A DNA stretch of 64,000 bases from Bombus terrestris. Lineage: Eukaryota > Arthropoda > Insecta > Hymenoptera > Apidae. Below, one piece after another: positions 11,301-25,480 of the stretch. Made by a program: the position numbers and the translations under genes. Location of the stretch: positions 7,204,364 through 7,268,363 of the forward strand of contig NC_063272.1 in the NCBI RefSeq assembly GCF_910591885.1, in the 5' to 3' direction. Every line of letters starts with the position of its first letter. Position 1 is the first letter of the stretch. The notes below the pieces were generated by a model. That model was not told the DNA's origin and did no database searches. It saw nothing but the letters and a program-made list of their open reading frames with translations.

Positions 11301-14300
11301 GATATATTCCTGAGTCGTTGATATTTGCCAATTTGGTAAATAGCAGCGACCCTCTTTATCGAAATGGCTGTAATATATCATAAACTCAATACGACAGCAA
11401 CGACTTTGTCATGAGAAATTTTCTATGAAATTTTAACAGCCGTGCACATATATCTATGAACTACGGCAACTCTTTGTCTAAAACATTTTTCTATATTATC
11501 CAAATGTGATTATTACATAGAAAAATTCAATGATAATGGAAAAGAAAGACAAAGATAATGAGATACGAGAGGAGAGGAAAAAAGGAAATGGCACTCTCCG
11601 GTCGAAGAATCCGTAGACTCACGCGCGAGGTATGAATCGGCGAGTCGACCTCATTTATTTGTGGATAAGGGCAAAGTGTGTGCAGCACAGAGCATGGCTC
11701 TCTCCCTACTGCATCCCCACCAGTGATCCGCCGGGTGATTCCCCCCGCGGTAATACGTCCCTGGGAAGCACGGTATGCGCCATCGAGTGTACGCTTATTT
11801 TAACAAACCTATTTCTGATATTGTGCCACCGCAACGGGGCCTGTATCGAGATTAGAAGGCTTTTAACGAAACCGACTTCTTGTGCTCAAGCTGCGGAGAC
11901 GTTGTAATGTAAGAGAAAGAATGATAGAGAAAGAGAATAGCAAACAACCGCGCCTCTGCATATGGACAAAGATCGCGTGTGTTCGATGCACGTACGCGTA
12001 CTCGTGCACGGAGCACATTCGATAAGTACCCCCCTCTCTTGGTTGTGTGCGCTCGTAATAGTGGTTCTGTCACTATGGCGTTAGGTGAAAGCTCAACGTT
12101 CGTAGAAGTAGCGCTGGACACTGGATTAAAGGTGTACGCGAAGCAATGCGAAGTATCGATGTAATGTGTTCAACGATGTATATACATGTAGTAGTTTGTA
12201 AAGTTGAAAAAAGATAGTAGATTTTTAGTAAACAAGATAGAGTACTGTGGCTACAAGAAATATTGGTACACTCGCATCTTTATTTTTCAATAAAGTGCTT
12301 TATTATAAGATCCTACATTTAATTTTTAATGATACAAATAATTGTAGTCATAAAAGTACTATTAAATAATATGAAATTTAATCTGCTTTGATCTCTTTAA
12401 TTACTATATATAAGTACGATATTAAACACAATGATGTGCTTCTGTCGCCATAACGGTCAGTAACGATAGTACTATTCATATAGTAATGTGACCAATAATA
12501 CGTCGATCTAAATTGTCACTCTGATTCATTAGCATAAAACGTTAATTTAGAACTAGCAGATAGAAGAAAAAAGAAAAATTGAAGTTATTTGAAAAAAAAA
12601 ACGTCGAAAAATGAACTAATAAAGCTGGCAGTAAAGCGGGGCGCCACAAGGCTGCAGCCACGAAGCACATAAATGTCAAGGGATCCTGACATAGTTTTTA
12701 GATCCGTTGAAGTGACTGGTTATCGGGCGGAGAACTGTTGTATGCCTTTGTCGATTATATTTGCAGGCGAGCGGCGTTCTCTGCGCGATATACATGAAAG
12801 TACAGTTTCGGCAAACTATCGTTGATAGTACAGTGACTTGGCGTATGACTGTTGACGATAAATGATTAGATAGCCCGGGCATAGCGGAGCCTATTGCGCG
12901 TTTAATATTGCCAAGATTATCTCGGCGCACGCCAAAGACCGCATCTATTACACACGGTACTATACGAAGTACAAAACGAGGCATATCGTTTTATTCAATT
13001 ATAGAAATCTAATTTAATTATAAAAATCCGATCAAATTTTAACAATCTCTCTTTCTATACAATTCTCTATCTCTCCGTTTTTATTGATATTTTTATATTT
13101 TACTTCGTTTTCCTTTACGTTGATTGATAACAACGTCAGTGACAATGTCATACCACCGATTATCGTCACCGCAAGTGAGATAGTGTACAATCGAAACTGA
13201 GCCCTGTCCGTTTACTCGACTTTAAATCGTTCATTTTTTCGCGAATCACGCGATCAACTGATAATATATATTTTTATTTTTCGTTGACATTGTCTCGTTC
13301 ATGATAATACATTTCACGATTTGAACAGAAACGAGAATATTCGCGGATGTACATCAATATCAGAAACGTAACGGTGAAACAGATTTCAGCTTTTCTCGGT
13401 AATGAATTATTAAGATCGTATTCTGGATTATACGCACTGCTGCTGCTGCCGTGGTCGTAGATTCTCTCAATAACTCGTTACCTATCGATAAAAACGCACG
13501 AACCAATTGAGAATACATAATTCAATAACAGGTATATGTACACATACTAAACGAAAGAAATTCAGTTAGAGTTATTTTCTTGAAACATTCTGAAACATCT
13601 CTTATTTCCTTCTAGAAAACGTAACGTATAACGGATTCTATTCTCATAAGAATATGTAATCACATTCGTTGTAAAATATTCAAGTGTGTTCACTAACGGT
13701 TTATAAGCCGATTCGGTAGCACATCATTTCACGGTGTGTATAGTTTTGCTACACATAAAGGTGTTAATACGTCGAGTATAATACGTTACAACCCTCTAGG
13801 CAATCAAAGATTATAGTGGACGTGACTTTCTGCCTCTTTTCGTGTCTCCCGTCTATGCCAGACCTTTCTATCTCTCGCTCCCTCTCTCGACGTTTTCTTA
13901 CTCTTTCCCCCGCAGTTAGCCGGGATCGGCTCGAGAAACGAGTAAGACAGAATGACACATCTTTAGAACAATCACCCGTTGTGAAAGCGCCTTGCCAGTT
14001 AGAATATCTACTACTGCAATGTAATAACGAGCAAGTGGCGAGTTAAGAGATCGCGAACCATTGTCGATTTTTTATATAAGAATCAATTTTATGAACTGTC
14101 TTATACAATGAACATCAACCTTCATTGATGAAGAAAACATTAAACGAAGTATAATAAATAACTTGAGGGACTTTTCATCAACACGATCAACTTTGTATGG
14201 TCGTTACACAAACGGTTGCACAATTTTCGTTGAACGAGGGATAAAATTTAATTTTTCACAGAATAATTATATTGAAATATTTCATTCATAATATCAAAAG

Positions 14301-14500
14301 GATCGTGTCACTGTGATTTTGAAGCTATCCTGAGAATCCAACGACCACTTGCGAGAATGCCGTGTACCCGTGTATTAATGAAACAATGCACTTCCACTTA
14401 CCTAAAGGATGACACAGAGGCGCATTATCCTCGGTCGATACACCTTGTTCACGTTATAATCCAATTCTTTCTTGTGGTAAATGGAATATTACAAGAAATA
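11301..14500. other. Non-coding stretch
   Basis: Mostly AT-rich. A small CpG-rich region lies at 11.6-12.15 kb. A pyrimidine-rich run at about 13853-13913 ends in CCCCCGCAG at 13907-13915, which looks like a splice acceptor on the plus strand. A TATCGATA octamer (the DRE-type promoter motif) lies at 13483-13490. No gene model can be built from these. Confidence 0.5.
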
Positions 14501-14509
14501 AAACACTAG

Positions 14510-16620
14510 ATCACACCAATGAGCACACTTCTCTGCGTCCACGGAAACTGTCTACATTTATCGTCATCGTCCGTCACGACGACGAGCACGGTCACCACGC
14601 TGCTCGGCACTGCAACGCTTTCGTCTATTCATCACCTCGTCATAACAACGACAAAACAAGCGAGAACGCGGTCCGCGCGACTCAGACTGGACGTGCGGAA
14701 TTCACCAGAGTGTTACACGCGCGTGCGACTTGGACGTGTCGTGAGAGAGGGTAAAACTTCACTGCTCGTGGCCGACACCGGTGTTGTGTCCTTGCGACTC
14801 CAGCGGCAACAACTTTATCAAACAACTTTGTCTCTTTGAGTCGTTTTCAATCACGTTTATATTTAATAATGTAATCGTATCGTAATTGCCGAAAACGAAT
14901 ATCAAACTATCTGTGGTATACAAAAACTATGTACTTTCATTCTTTTTCCTTATTCTTCTTTTCTTGTTTCGTTGTTATAAAGTTTATTTTATTTCTTTCG
15001 TTCACGTCTTCTCCTTTTTTTCCTCTCACACACTTCCGTAAACTTTACATATATATATATATCCACCGGTTGTGCGTATTACTCGCGTGCGGCTCACAGT
15101 CTGTCACAAATGTACTGACGATGGTATAACACGACCACGAACTGTTAATAGAATTGACGAGGACATTGATCACGTCGGCGGTGACAGAAGCGGCAGCAAC
15201 AGAAGCTTCGAGGACAATGATGATGATGATAAAACATTTGAGAAATCGTCGCGTGGATAATCGTCGACGACGATACTCGTGAACGAAGAGAGAGCGTCCT
15301 CTCGGTATTCGCGGACGGCTGACTCTGACTGCTCGGCTGACTGACTACTCCGCGCCGGGTAGCATTGGCCCCGCTAAACGGTTGAAAGTAATACTGTCTA
15401 GTGAGAGGCTGTTGGGGCCAATATCTGTCTTGCTTGCTCTCTTAGGTCCGTCCCTTTCGCACTGACGGTACAATCTGTGTCCCTGTTCCTCTTCAGGCGC
15501 GCTCTCTATTGGATCCGTGCTGTGTGTATACACTCTCTGTATATCCACGGTGTGTGTCCCTGTCCGTCGATTCGCGTACGATCTTGTATCACACAAACGC
15601 GAACGTATCTTTGTGTACGTTGGTAACTGATGTTGATGGTAGAGAGTAGCAAAAGCAGCAGACACAGGATAATGTGCGAGTGGTGGTGCTGTTGGTTGGT
15701 TGTTGGTATTGGAATGACTACGATGAGGATACTAACGGTAGTGGTAGAGCGTGGATGACGTGGTGGGAGTAGTTACACACGCGCACGTACACAGGCGCAG
15801 GCGCACACGAATGCCATCTAGCAGCAGCGCGACACTCGCACCCAACGCACAGACGCACGAATACTGCAGCACACGCGTGTGCCACTCCATAAAGACGCAG
15901 ACAGTCGAATGGATAGAAGGTGGGGATACGGCAGACTACGAACGACAAGCGTAGAGAAGCAAGAGGAAAGGGGAGATGATGCGGTTCAATCGAGTGGGGG
16001 AAGAGAAGGAAGGAAAGAGGCAGATGGATAGGGATCAAGAAGGATGCATAGGGGTTGGGTGGGGTGAGAAACGACGGAGAGTGAACAGTGGCGAGGGGTC
16101 GCTCCTCCAACCGAGGGTTGTCGTGCCGGTGGGGAGGTTTGACCTGAGCTAGTTCCCCTCCATTCAATCCACGGCCACAATATCGGTTATAGCGAGCCAC
16201 TGTTGCCAGATTGTGCGCCTCGACGGCGGCGGTGGCGGCGTGTGGGTGGAGCCACGCGATAGAGGGAAAGGTTCCCCTGTAACATCACCACTGTCCTCTT
16301 CTCTCGTCCTCGTACATACTGCTCGATCCGAGAAACGAAGTACGTCTGTCCGTTTCTCTTCCTTCGTTCCTCCAGTCTCGCTCTCTTTTTCCTGCCGCTC
16401 TTTCTCTTTCTTTCTTTCTATAGAGCGCACGTCCTCTCTTTCTACACTACCGTCCTCCGTCTTCCGTTCTCGGTTGCTCCCGCGCTGTTGTTGTCGCTAC
16501 CGGGACGCACGCAGACCCCTTCGAAACCGAGGTGCATGTGGCATTTCTACGTACGCCGTCCGGAACTTATGTAGCAACGGGTATGCGTGCCTCTGTCGAT
16601 AGTGGTATATCATGTGTACA
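14510..16620. promoter_or_regulatory. GC- and CpG-rich island, purine-rich on the minus strand
   Basis: About 2 kb of GC- and CpG-rich sequence between AT-rich flanks. From about 15960 to 16050 and again in the plus-strand CT-rich part at 16280-16460, the strand asymmetry changes direction. The CT-rich part means GA-rich sequence on the minus strand, the usual look of insect 5' leaders. CA/CG-rich tracts at 15770-15870 resemble decayed CACG repeats. Several frames of 100-160 codons are open on both strands, with biased Arg/Ser/His/Pro composition and no domain. I infer a promoter or 5' non-coding exon region, orientation uncertain but more likely minus. Confidence 0.3.
15049..15062. repeat. 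Short (TA)n microsatellite
   Basis: Seven TA steps in a row just after a pyrimidine-rich stretch. Confidence 0.8.
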
Positions 16621-19600
16621 TACTACTCTACGCTGTATAACCGATCGCCTCGAATGGGATGTTTAACGCGATCTTGTTACAAACAGGATCGATTAGTCGG
16701 GCAAATTGAAATTACTTAGACAATTTGCGGAGAATCTTGTAAATTGTCTTAAACCTGTTCTAATAAAAATCCAAGCCGTAGAAAATACTTTCATCAATAA
16801 CATTGATCAATTTTATCATTATTTTATGCATCGTATCAACTTCTAGCGTAGTATATTTTTTGTACGACAATTCTTGAAAAATTTCGAGGTTAATTTGTAT
16901 ATTATGGAACCTGTTATTTTTCCTTGAAATAATTCATTGGCGAGTTTATAGTTTTCACATTTTCGAAAGCACGTGCATTCCGTTAATACGTTTGGACGTA
17001 TTCTTCGACAAATTCAAACGTAGATCGGGAATGTTGAAACGGGATTTCACGTTAAGTTGTACGAGCGCCTGTGCGCGTCCAATACACCGGCATGTAAATA
17101 TATACGTGTACGTATACAGAATGATGGGTCGGTTCACGCGTTATTTCTGTATTTGTGTGCCGATGAATACGAGGTTGCTCTTCGAGTCCTCGTTACGTGT
17201 CACGGATGTTTAGATTGATACGTGTGTGTATGTTTCAGACAATCACGGTCATCTCGAACGTCTTTCCAGCGGCAGCCTCGAAAGATCGGTCGCAGCGTTG
17301 CCTTGTCGCAAGCTACAACTATATCGATGTATATATGTATGTATAGATGAAATAGAATAAAACACAACGAATCGAATATAACTGTACTCACTTATAATTC
17401 TATTAGCGTTGTCACTCGTTTTAACCTTCACAACCCATGAACAGTAATAATAATTTATATAAAGATAAACATTATTTGATATTTATTTTCTAGATAATCT
17501 TTCCAATTATCTTATTCAATGATCTTTGTTAAGATTATGTATGCTCTTTTGAGCATATTAATTAAATTATTGGTATAAATATTTACAACTGTTATGACAG
17601 AAACTCATTTTGAATATAGCTTTAAATAGCTTCTGCTTTGTTTTGTGGTGTGTCTGTGCCACCGAATCATCGTACCCATAGTTTAAACCGACATTGTATT
17701 TGAGATTGTAGAAGTTTTGGACGGTTGCTTGGATATCAATCGGGCAGCTCCATTATGCATCACGAAGCTTACCCCAGCCAGCTCAAGAATAAACGTCGAG
17801 GAGGGTGTTAGCCTGAGTTCACCACATAGGGGAAAGTTTAAGTATTTCAAGGCAACGAATATTATATTGGAACGTTGAATTCATGCGGTCTTAATAAATC
17901 GAGTATAAGACGTTACCAGCGAATCAACTCGATAAATTAATCGAATTTCGTCATAATTTAGTTTTCATCGTTATTAAATAGAAAATACACAGTCAAAATT
18001 GACCTATCTACAATTACGTTATTATATACTTTACTTATGTATATATTTTATTTTATACTTTCGATCAAATTTAAAATAAATTTCAAACAAATTCCAAATC
18101 TAGGTTGTAAAGAATTTAAGACTACGAAAACTTTTTTCTTGCGTTTTTAATTTCAAGATGTCGCTTTTTCTAGAAATTTTATGAAATTGACGTAGAAAGA
18201 AAGAATTACCAAAATACCTACAAATGCATTACAAAATATTTTACATGTTATTACATCTAAAAATGCGATTGCCACTAATTCTAACATACATGTGACGAAC
18301 GAACAAAATTTTTAATTAGTAAGTAAAATTTAAAATGTAACGTGTCGGTGTTTAAATTGTTAAATACGATTCGAAATGACACGTAAGGGTAATATATTAT
18401 AATCGTGCGTAAAAATTGCTAGTACGTTGTGCAGCGTGGTGGCAAACAGGGAACTACAGTACTTTGGCGTGCATCGAGAGCGAAAGGGTCCTCATCCTTA
18501 TATTACTTCACCATCCCACGCCTAAATCCGTGCCTGTGAGTCGTAACCTTCTCTCTCTTAGCTGCTCGTAGGATCGTCCTTCTCTTCTCCCTTCTGTTAA
18601 TCGCCTTTTCTTTCTTCTTCCCTCGATGGTCTCTTTGTTGCACTTGGAAACGCACGCGCGGGCTCTCACGACCGCATCGAGTTATCCAGTGGCGTCACCA
18701 CAACGTATTAAACAATAGCGTTTACGCGAGCCGTTTAATTAAAATAATGCACGAGCGCTCGTCAATGAAACCCGAGAGAGGCAGACCATGGTGACTTACG
18801 AAATACGTTCGACGATAGAAATTAGAGGTTTGGAAACCACTTCCGTCTTCCTCGGTTCAAGAATTTTTGAAATTCCATTAGCCATTTGAACGATCTCTGG
18901 AAACGCAACGTAAAATGATTCATTTTTTAATTACATTAAAACACAGATATTTCCGAATTTCTTTTATGATACTTAAAACATTGCCATTGCCTTCTTTATT
19001 TATTCTGCTATCCATCATTTCAAAACATTCGACAAAATCGAAGTTCCATCATCTTTTCTATATCGTTTTTGTTTTTCTACTGTTCAATTTAAAATCAGAC
19101 GTTATTTCGTAACAGCCTGTATGACGTAACTTTACTTGGAAGGTAAAAAACACGGGGAATTTAAAGTACTTGAATATAAAATATAATAAAGTTACATCCG
19201 ATCATCATTTCGAAACGATGACAGGCATATATAGGCTAATTATAATATTCAAGGGATATGGAAGTTTATAATATTATATTACAAAAATGTTAGCATAGTA
19301 AAGAATATTCTACATTATGAATCAAATGTTGAACGACTGCTGACGCAGTGGTTACTGAACGGAATGCCGTTTGCTCGAAAATTTCCCGGCCGAGAGGCAA
19401 TAAAGGACCTTTATACAAAGGAAACCTAGGTTCTTACAGGAGGTCTTATAGGTATAACGGTATGTTTCTTTTCTCTACCTGTCACGACCCTTAAGTAAGA
19501 CCGGCGTACCGAGTCAAACGAATTTGCCTTTATTTACCGTTGAAAATACCTGGATTTCCAAACAGTTGTCCTTTCGGCTGTAGTGTTGTGTATTTGTCAC

Positions 19601-22600
19601 ATTAAAGGAAAATATCGGGAAGTTACCGGCGTTAAAATGAAAACATTGCGGCGATAAACTCAACTGAGTTATTCCAAGTAACGTTTAATATTGAGCAAAG
19701 GATTGATGATAATTTAACGATTAGAGGCGTCAAAGGTCTGCGAAGATCTAGTTATACGTTTACGATCCATCGTGTTGGTGAGAAATGAACGCGGCACGGG
19801 CTTCGATAATGATTCTTTCTCTTTCTCATCTTCCTCTTCTTTTGCTTCTCGTCGAAGGATGATGATGATCAGCGGTACGTATCGTGTTTACGATTACGTG
19901 ATCGGAGACATGGGTGAACGAGGATTCGCCGGTCGCGCATTGTGCGCCGCAGATTATCGTAATTTAACTTTATTGCGAACGGTGACGTTCACCGCTTGGC
20001 TCAAAGGATTTGCACGATCTTAAATCCGCCACCGCGTAGCCAACTGCTCGCGCGCACGTTCGCGCGCCAAATCGAACTGCCAACAAGCTGATTATTCGCG
20101 GCGTTTACCTTGCAATCGGTGGAACGAGTCTTTGGTGGCGATCGCTGGCTTTGTCGGTTTTGAAACAATCTGCAGACGAGTTTCAAGGATTATATTTTGT
20201 TACACAATAGGTTTTTAAAGAGATCTAACTACTTATATATGTATAGATTAAGAATTCTTTAGAATATGGTATTTTGAAAAATATAGTTTTGCCGTTTAAG
20301 ATTCTATAATTCTATATTAAAACTTCTTGTTTACTCGATACAGTTTTAAAGTGATTTTTAGAAATTGTATTTTATTCTAATGTAAGCTTTTTGCGATATA
20401 ATTTTGTTTTGGAATTTTGTTTTGGAATTTTGTTTAGCGAAGAATCATTGGAAAGGCTAAGTTGTACGCTGTGTTGTTCTGAAATATTCTTCTGAAACAA
20501 AGTAGGCGTTATGAACGTATATTGCATAAGAAAGATATTCTTTTTAACAGAGTGTGTAATTTAAGCATGAATTATGTACTATTCGATACAACCACGCTAT
20601 CACGTTTTAATAAGCTGTCTGTCTATTTGATAAAATAACGTTTTTATCGGGTCGATTTAATTGCCCGATCAAGTCGCACAAGTAGGCGATCCTCCAATTA
20701 TATTCTGTCTTGTTTCTTAACTATACGTACCACGATTACGTGTCGGTAAACGTTTTTCTTTATGTATTTTTCTATTTCTTTAAACTAATTTCTTCTTATC
20801 GAGTACTTACGCGAGGTTAATTTCTATAACAATATAATCATTTAATAAATAAAATTATCAAGTAATGTATCCGAGAAATTTGCATAACTATAGTAATAGC
20901 AGAAATATAGATGTCTATCATTCAGAGCTAAATATTTTCTAATCCATACTGCGACGAATACAATTTTTTCAAACGAGTGTAAGATACGCGCAGTTTCTTC
21001 AATTATGCATACGTGATCTGCGCCGACCTCTGATAGCCGTCGTATAACGAAAACAGACGCTATAACTTTGTCGATTACGCGACAACAAGAGAATTCGTAG
21101 CTGGTATAGCAAGTAATTCATCAAGTGAAGGAAACTAAAAAAAATGTGACGTAGAAATATACGCGAACGATCGGTGAGAAAACTCCTTTTGCTCTGTGGG
21201 TCACTGTTGACTCGTAGTTTGGCCGATCAAGTTAAACCTTCTAATACGTTAATCGTTTCAGTCTACCGCGATTGCAGATAGAGTTTCATCACCGAAAGGT
21301 ATTGCTTATGGCACGAGGCCTTAAATGGTCCTTCGCTACGAGCGATTTGATACTCGAGGCTATTTAGTCGCGCCGGTGTACGTTTTCTTCAGTTTTCCTG
21401 CATCCTTGCTACGCGATCCTTAGTTTCTCCCATAGTCCATTTTTAGTTCGTTCCCGTGGCGCTTTTATAGCGATACCACTTTCAACTTCAACGCGTAATG
21501 TCGTCAAGACTTTGCCCGAAAAATTGTCGATGCTTGGTCTCACGACAAATCACCTTCAGACAGGACACCTGTAATCAGTCTAATTTCCCCTATTTTCCGT
21601 TCCGATCGTCGAACCGACTTTCCAGGTTTTTTCACGGTTAGAAATTGTAAAAGTTCCTATTCGACGTGTTTAATGCCGATCGAATTGCTTTTAATTTTAT
21701 ATCATAATAAATCATTTCACATATTCATTGATATTGTTAGTAGTCAACATGTTAACTGGAAAATCTATTTCCTAAAATGTTTATATAATTCCATAGATTT
21801 TAATCAATCTTCAATGCATGGTCAATTAAAATATGTTTATATGTATATGTTATTTCTATAAAAAAATCTTTATATTTGAAAATTTGCGATCAACGATACA
21901 AAATTTATGCAAGTTCTATTTTGTGATTTCCATTGTGGACTATATGTAGGATATGTTAAAAGATAATCTTTTACGTGGAATATTACTTATGTAATAATAA
22001 TAATAATTATTGTTATACCGTTATATTTGGAAAATTAAAACGCAATATATATATTCGTCTTATTTATAAATTTGAAAATAATTTATAAATTGCATATGTT
22101 GCGTAATATTGTCAACATTATACATATCGTTTACACGAATTATCTGTTACGAAAGTTTTTAATTAGCTTCCCGCATCCAAGTAGATATCATAAACGTATG
22201 TGTCGACTTGGATTTGCGACGTAAGTATGTAAGGAACGTTTGTTCGCTTCCAAGAAAAAAGGTTGAAATTGATTATAGTTTTTTTACTGTGATCTGAAAA
22301 CTGAAAAGCCATAATTGTTAGAAATAGATTGCTTGGTAACAGTATAATGACGTAGAGATAAAATACAAGGGTACAACAGATAAGGAAATAAAACAAAAAT
22401 TGAAGAACATAGGCATATGTGAATGTAACTTCCATTATAGAGAATTAATCTAATAAAAAGAACGAGTCGAATTGTTTTAAAAGTTCGCTCAGTAATTCAG
22501 AACGCGAGTTCGTTAATTAATACGATTGAAACCAGCGAAGATAAATTTTGTTTACAGTTGAACATTTATAGAAATATAAATAAAGTAATCTATAGAAAAA

Positions 22601-23557
22601 TTGTGGCAGAAATTTAATATCAAATACTCGTATAATTATCCTGAATTTTTCTATCAAACAAAAGCAGTATGTTATAATTTCTAAATTATAATTTTTCAAG
22701 AGGATCGAATTCCCTGAAAGGATCAACGTTCTCCCAAATCTTTGAAGAATTTTTCGAGGAGAGTTGATTGTCGACACGCTGCATAAAAATCGCTGAATAA
22801 ACGCGAACGTACCGAGTTCCGCGTTAATTATGCATTCAGAAATCCCCCTTTGTCATATCTAACCAAGAGAAAAGAAACGATCGGTTGCGTAAGTAGCGTC
22901 ACATGTTCGACGCGTTATCGTCCTCATGCAACAATCGCGTATTCGCGAGGTAACGTCGCGACAATTACGCCGTTTCGCTCGATCAAGAATTCGTGCGATT
23001 TACATTCGTTCTTTGCTCGATTGTGTTTAATTCGTTCTATTTAATCAACGAATTTTCTTGTAAAATAGATTTCTTCCCGACGATAAAGCTTCTATTTTAC
23101 ACAAAAATCGGGAAGATTTCATTTTTATATCTAATAATGTTATTTTCATTGGTCGTATACACGAAGAAATTGTTCTATATTACAATTCTCCTACAACAAA
23201 ATGAAAGTTGCTGGCCGTATTAAAGATATTTCACGGTTGTCGATTAGCAATGAAATAAATAATACGTAATTATTATAGCGAGCGATCTTTGTTCGAGTTT
23301 GTAGGAGATATTCAATTATCTTCGCGGTTCAATCGACTGTGTCAACTGGGTATTAGTTGCTATTTTCTACGACGGTAAACAACGTCGTTGGCGATCAATG
23401 ACGACGAGATCGAAGGAACCGACGTTTGGTGTTGGACATGTTGCGATGGCTATGACCTTTTCTTGGCAACAAATCCTGAACAAAATGTATATTTCGGTAA
23501 ACACAGTGAAACGTGATGGGATAAGACTAATTGGTTTTCGATTCTTGGTCGTTATAC
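16621..23557. other. AT-rich non-coding stretch
   Basis: About 7 kb with no recognisable gene. A mixed-composition segment at 18420-18800 contains a CT-rich part (18550-18630) that could be promoter-like. A 13-bp tandem lies at 20401-20436. Frames reach only about 60-90 codons, as expected by chance in this composition. Confidence 0.55.
20401..20436 (+). repeat. 13-bp tandem repeat
   Basis: The unit ATTTTGTTTTGGA occurs twice exactly (20401-20413, 20414-20426), followed by a partial third copy. Confidence 0.9.
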
Positions 23558-23650
23558 CAGGGATTCCCAAACTTATATAACGTGGAGCTCAGCTTCGAAA
23601 ATGATAATTTTTTCGAGACCCACTCGAAGATTATACGAAGTGTAACTGCT
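23558..23650 (+). mobile_element. hAT-type transposon remnant (one end)
   Basis: The sequence from 23558 begins CAGGGATTCCCAAACTT, matching the CAGNGNTTCCCAAACTT-style terminal inverted repeat of hAT superfamily elements. The adjoining sequence (GTGGAGCTC, then AATGATAATTTTTTCGAGA and CCCACTCGAA) has the layout of the subterminal region of these elements as I know it. I cannot find the opposite end or a clear 8-bp duplication within the next kilobase, and no transposase frame is present. It is therefore a truncated or old non-autonomous copy. Confidence 0.5.
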
Positions 23651-24549
23651 GTGGAGAGTTGATTGATAAGCGATTAAAAATTAATCTAATATAAATCAGT
23701 GAGCTGAGAGAAATTGATGGAAATAGCAAGTCTCATGTTATATTTAGCCGAGTCGGTTTTGAATCGTTTCTCTGATGATTCTTGATGATTAAAACTCTCC
23801 TAATGAATATGTGGTGTATTCTCACGTTTGAATATTTAATGTGGTCCATCCGAAATCAGCTCGACGCGCATTTTGAGAATTTATGCGTTATATTATTGAA
23901 ATGTATGGAATACGTGGATATTTAGAAATTTGTATAGGAAAACTTTAATGAAAAGCGAGGGACATTATTTAACATTCAATAATTTTCACATATTGTATAT
24001 TTGATTTAATGTTAAGCAGGATTTATTCTGGTTACGTTGGAAATGCTTAATTTGGATTGACAGTTCACTAGTTTCAATGATTTCGTTGTTAATTCGAGTA
24101 TATCTGAATAACGTTCGCAAAGATAATGTTAAATAAGCTTGCGGTGTGTTGGGAATATCGGTCAAGGTAACGAGGATATGACGCGCAATGAGGTTACTCC
24201 ACGAAATCGCTAACTTTTCAATAAGAAACTTCAAGGGTTTCCGATAACTACACGAACCGAGCGAAAATGTACATTATATATAAATCCAAATCATGTATAT
24301 AAAGTTGCTTCTTTATTATTTTAACGATATACATACATAAATAGATCTAATTTAACGTACATAATTATCGAAAGTAAAGTCTTTGAAAGGAAATGTAGTA
24401 TTAATTTCCATTTAATCGATTCCAAATAACGTATTTATAAAATATACAATACATTCTTATGGATAAAAATCCAACAAGAATTTCAATGAACACTTTAACA
24501 ACGATGATATTAACCACTTAACACGGAGATAGATTGTTTTTAGTTGATT
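23651..24549. other. AT-rich non-coding stretch
   Basis: No gene is seen. Part of it may be the interior of the hAT-like remnant that begins at 23558, but no second terminus is visible. Confidence 0.5.
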
Positions 24550-24908
24550 ACTTTAGTTACTACAGCCTAAACTATCTATACAAGGTCAATCATAAATGCA
24601 TACCCATATCTCAAGGGGTGAATCTATACACTAAAATAAGTAAAAAACGTCATATGTCCTAAGAATCTTAGTTTTCGAGTCACGAACGATCAAAGAAAAT
24701 ACATTTCCAGATTCGTTTCAAAATAAATATTAGTCGCAATACTCCTATCTCATTATAGTATTAAGGAAATTTCAGAATATTTTGTATAATACACATAATA
24801 TGTTATACAAATTATGTCATATATTTTCTATAGGTGCTACAGAATATTTTTATAGATGCATCACATAAAAAGCCTCTACAAGAATCCAAATACTTTTGTG
24901 AACCGCTG
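24550..24908 (-). mobile_element. Probable Tc1-like non-autonomous transposon remnant
   Basis: Read on the minus strand from 24908, the sequence starts CAGCGGTTCACAAAAGTATT, a form of the CAGNGGNTNNCAAAAGTATTCG termini seen in Tc1-like elements of ants and bees. Inside lies a stretch (about 24600-24700) with TCTTAGTTTTCGAGTCACGA, a style I associate with repetitive elements in Hymenoptera. No transposase frame survives. The left end is not found and the expected TA flank on the right is CA, so the element is decayed. Its left boundary is a guess. Confidence 0.35.
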
Positions 24909-25189
24909 CAAGTCATTTCATATTGCTAGCATACATTATCCACTTAAGAAGATATAATGATATATCCCTTAATTATCATGAAATATTCGTAATCGAAAAT
25001 TCATTTGGAATATTGCTCGCGAAATTTCAGGCAATACTCGCCTCGAAACTCGTTCCATGAACTTTAATACCACATACCATAATCCCTTTTATCGTTCAAG
25101 TCCTATATCGTCCTATATAGAATGCAATTTCCCGTCGCCACACACGTTGACGTCCTGGAATCCCGGCTAATTATCAATCCGGTAACAAT

Positions 25190-25480
25190 ATTTTGACATG
25201 CAGAGCGGCGGTGCTCGCGTGGATGCGCGCGCTGGCGCGGATAACGCACCGTGCGACAGAATGATTTACCGCGGCTGCGCACCAGAAGGCTTTCAACCTT
25301 CGAAGGACACCGCAGCGCACGCGCACAACGCACCGATTCACCGTGCCGCTGGTACCTTAGCCGCGAACCACGTTTTCCCGCTCGCGATCATAGCACAGAG
25401 GTAGGGGGAGGGATATCATGTGCGTGTCGCTGCGCGACGTTCTTACGACGACGTGTCAAAGGTCAGTGTCGGGCTCGTAA
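25190..25480. promoter_or_regulatory. CpG-rich patch
   Basis: A dense cluster of CG and GCGC steps (for example GCGTGGATGCGCGCGCTGGC near 25215) rising sharply from AT-rich flanks. A 138-codon plus frame (25251-25667) runs through it but has no domain. It resembles a promoter-type CpG patch without a clear TATA box or initiator. Confidence 0.3.

Noticed and set aside
13853..14046. Apparent splice acceptor CCCCCGCAG with a downstream short frame
   Set aside because: The pyrimidine tract and AG are good, but the following frame has no recognisable protein and an equally plausible donor exists on the opposite strand.
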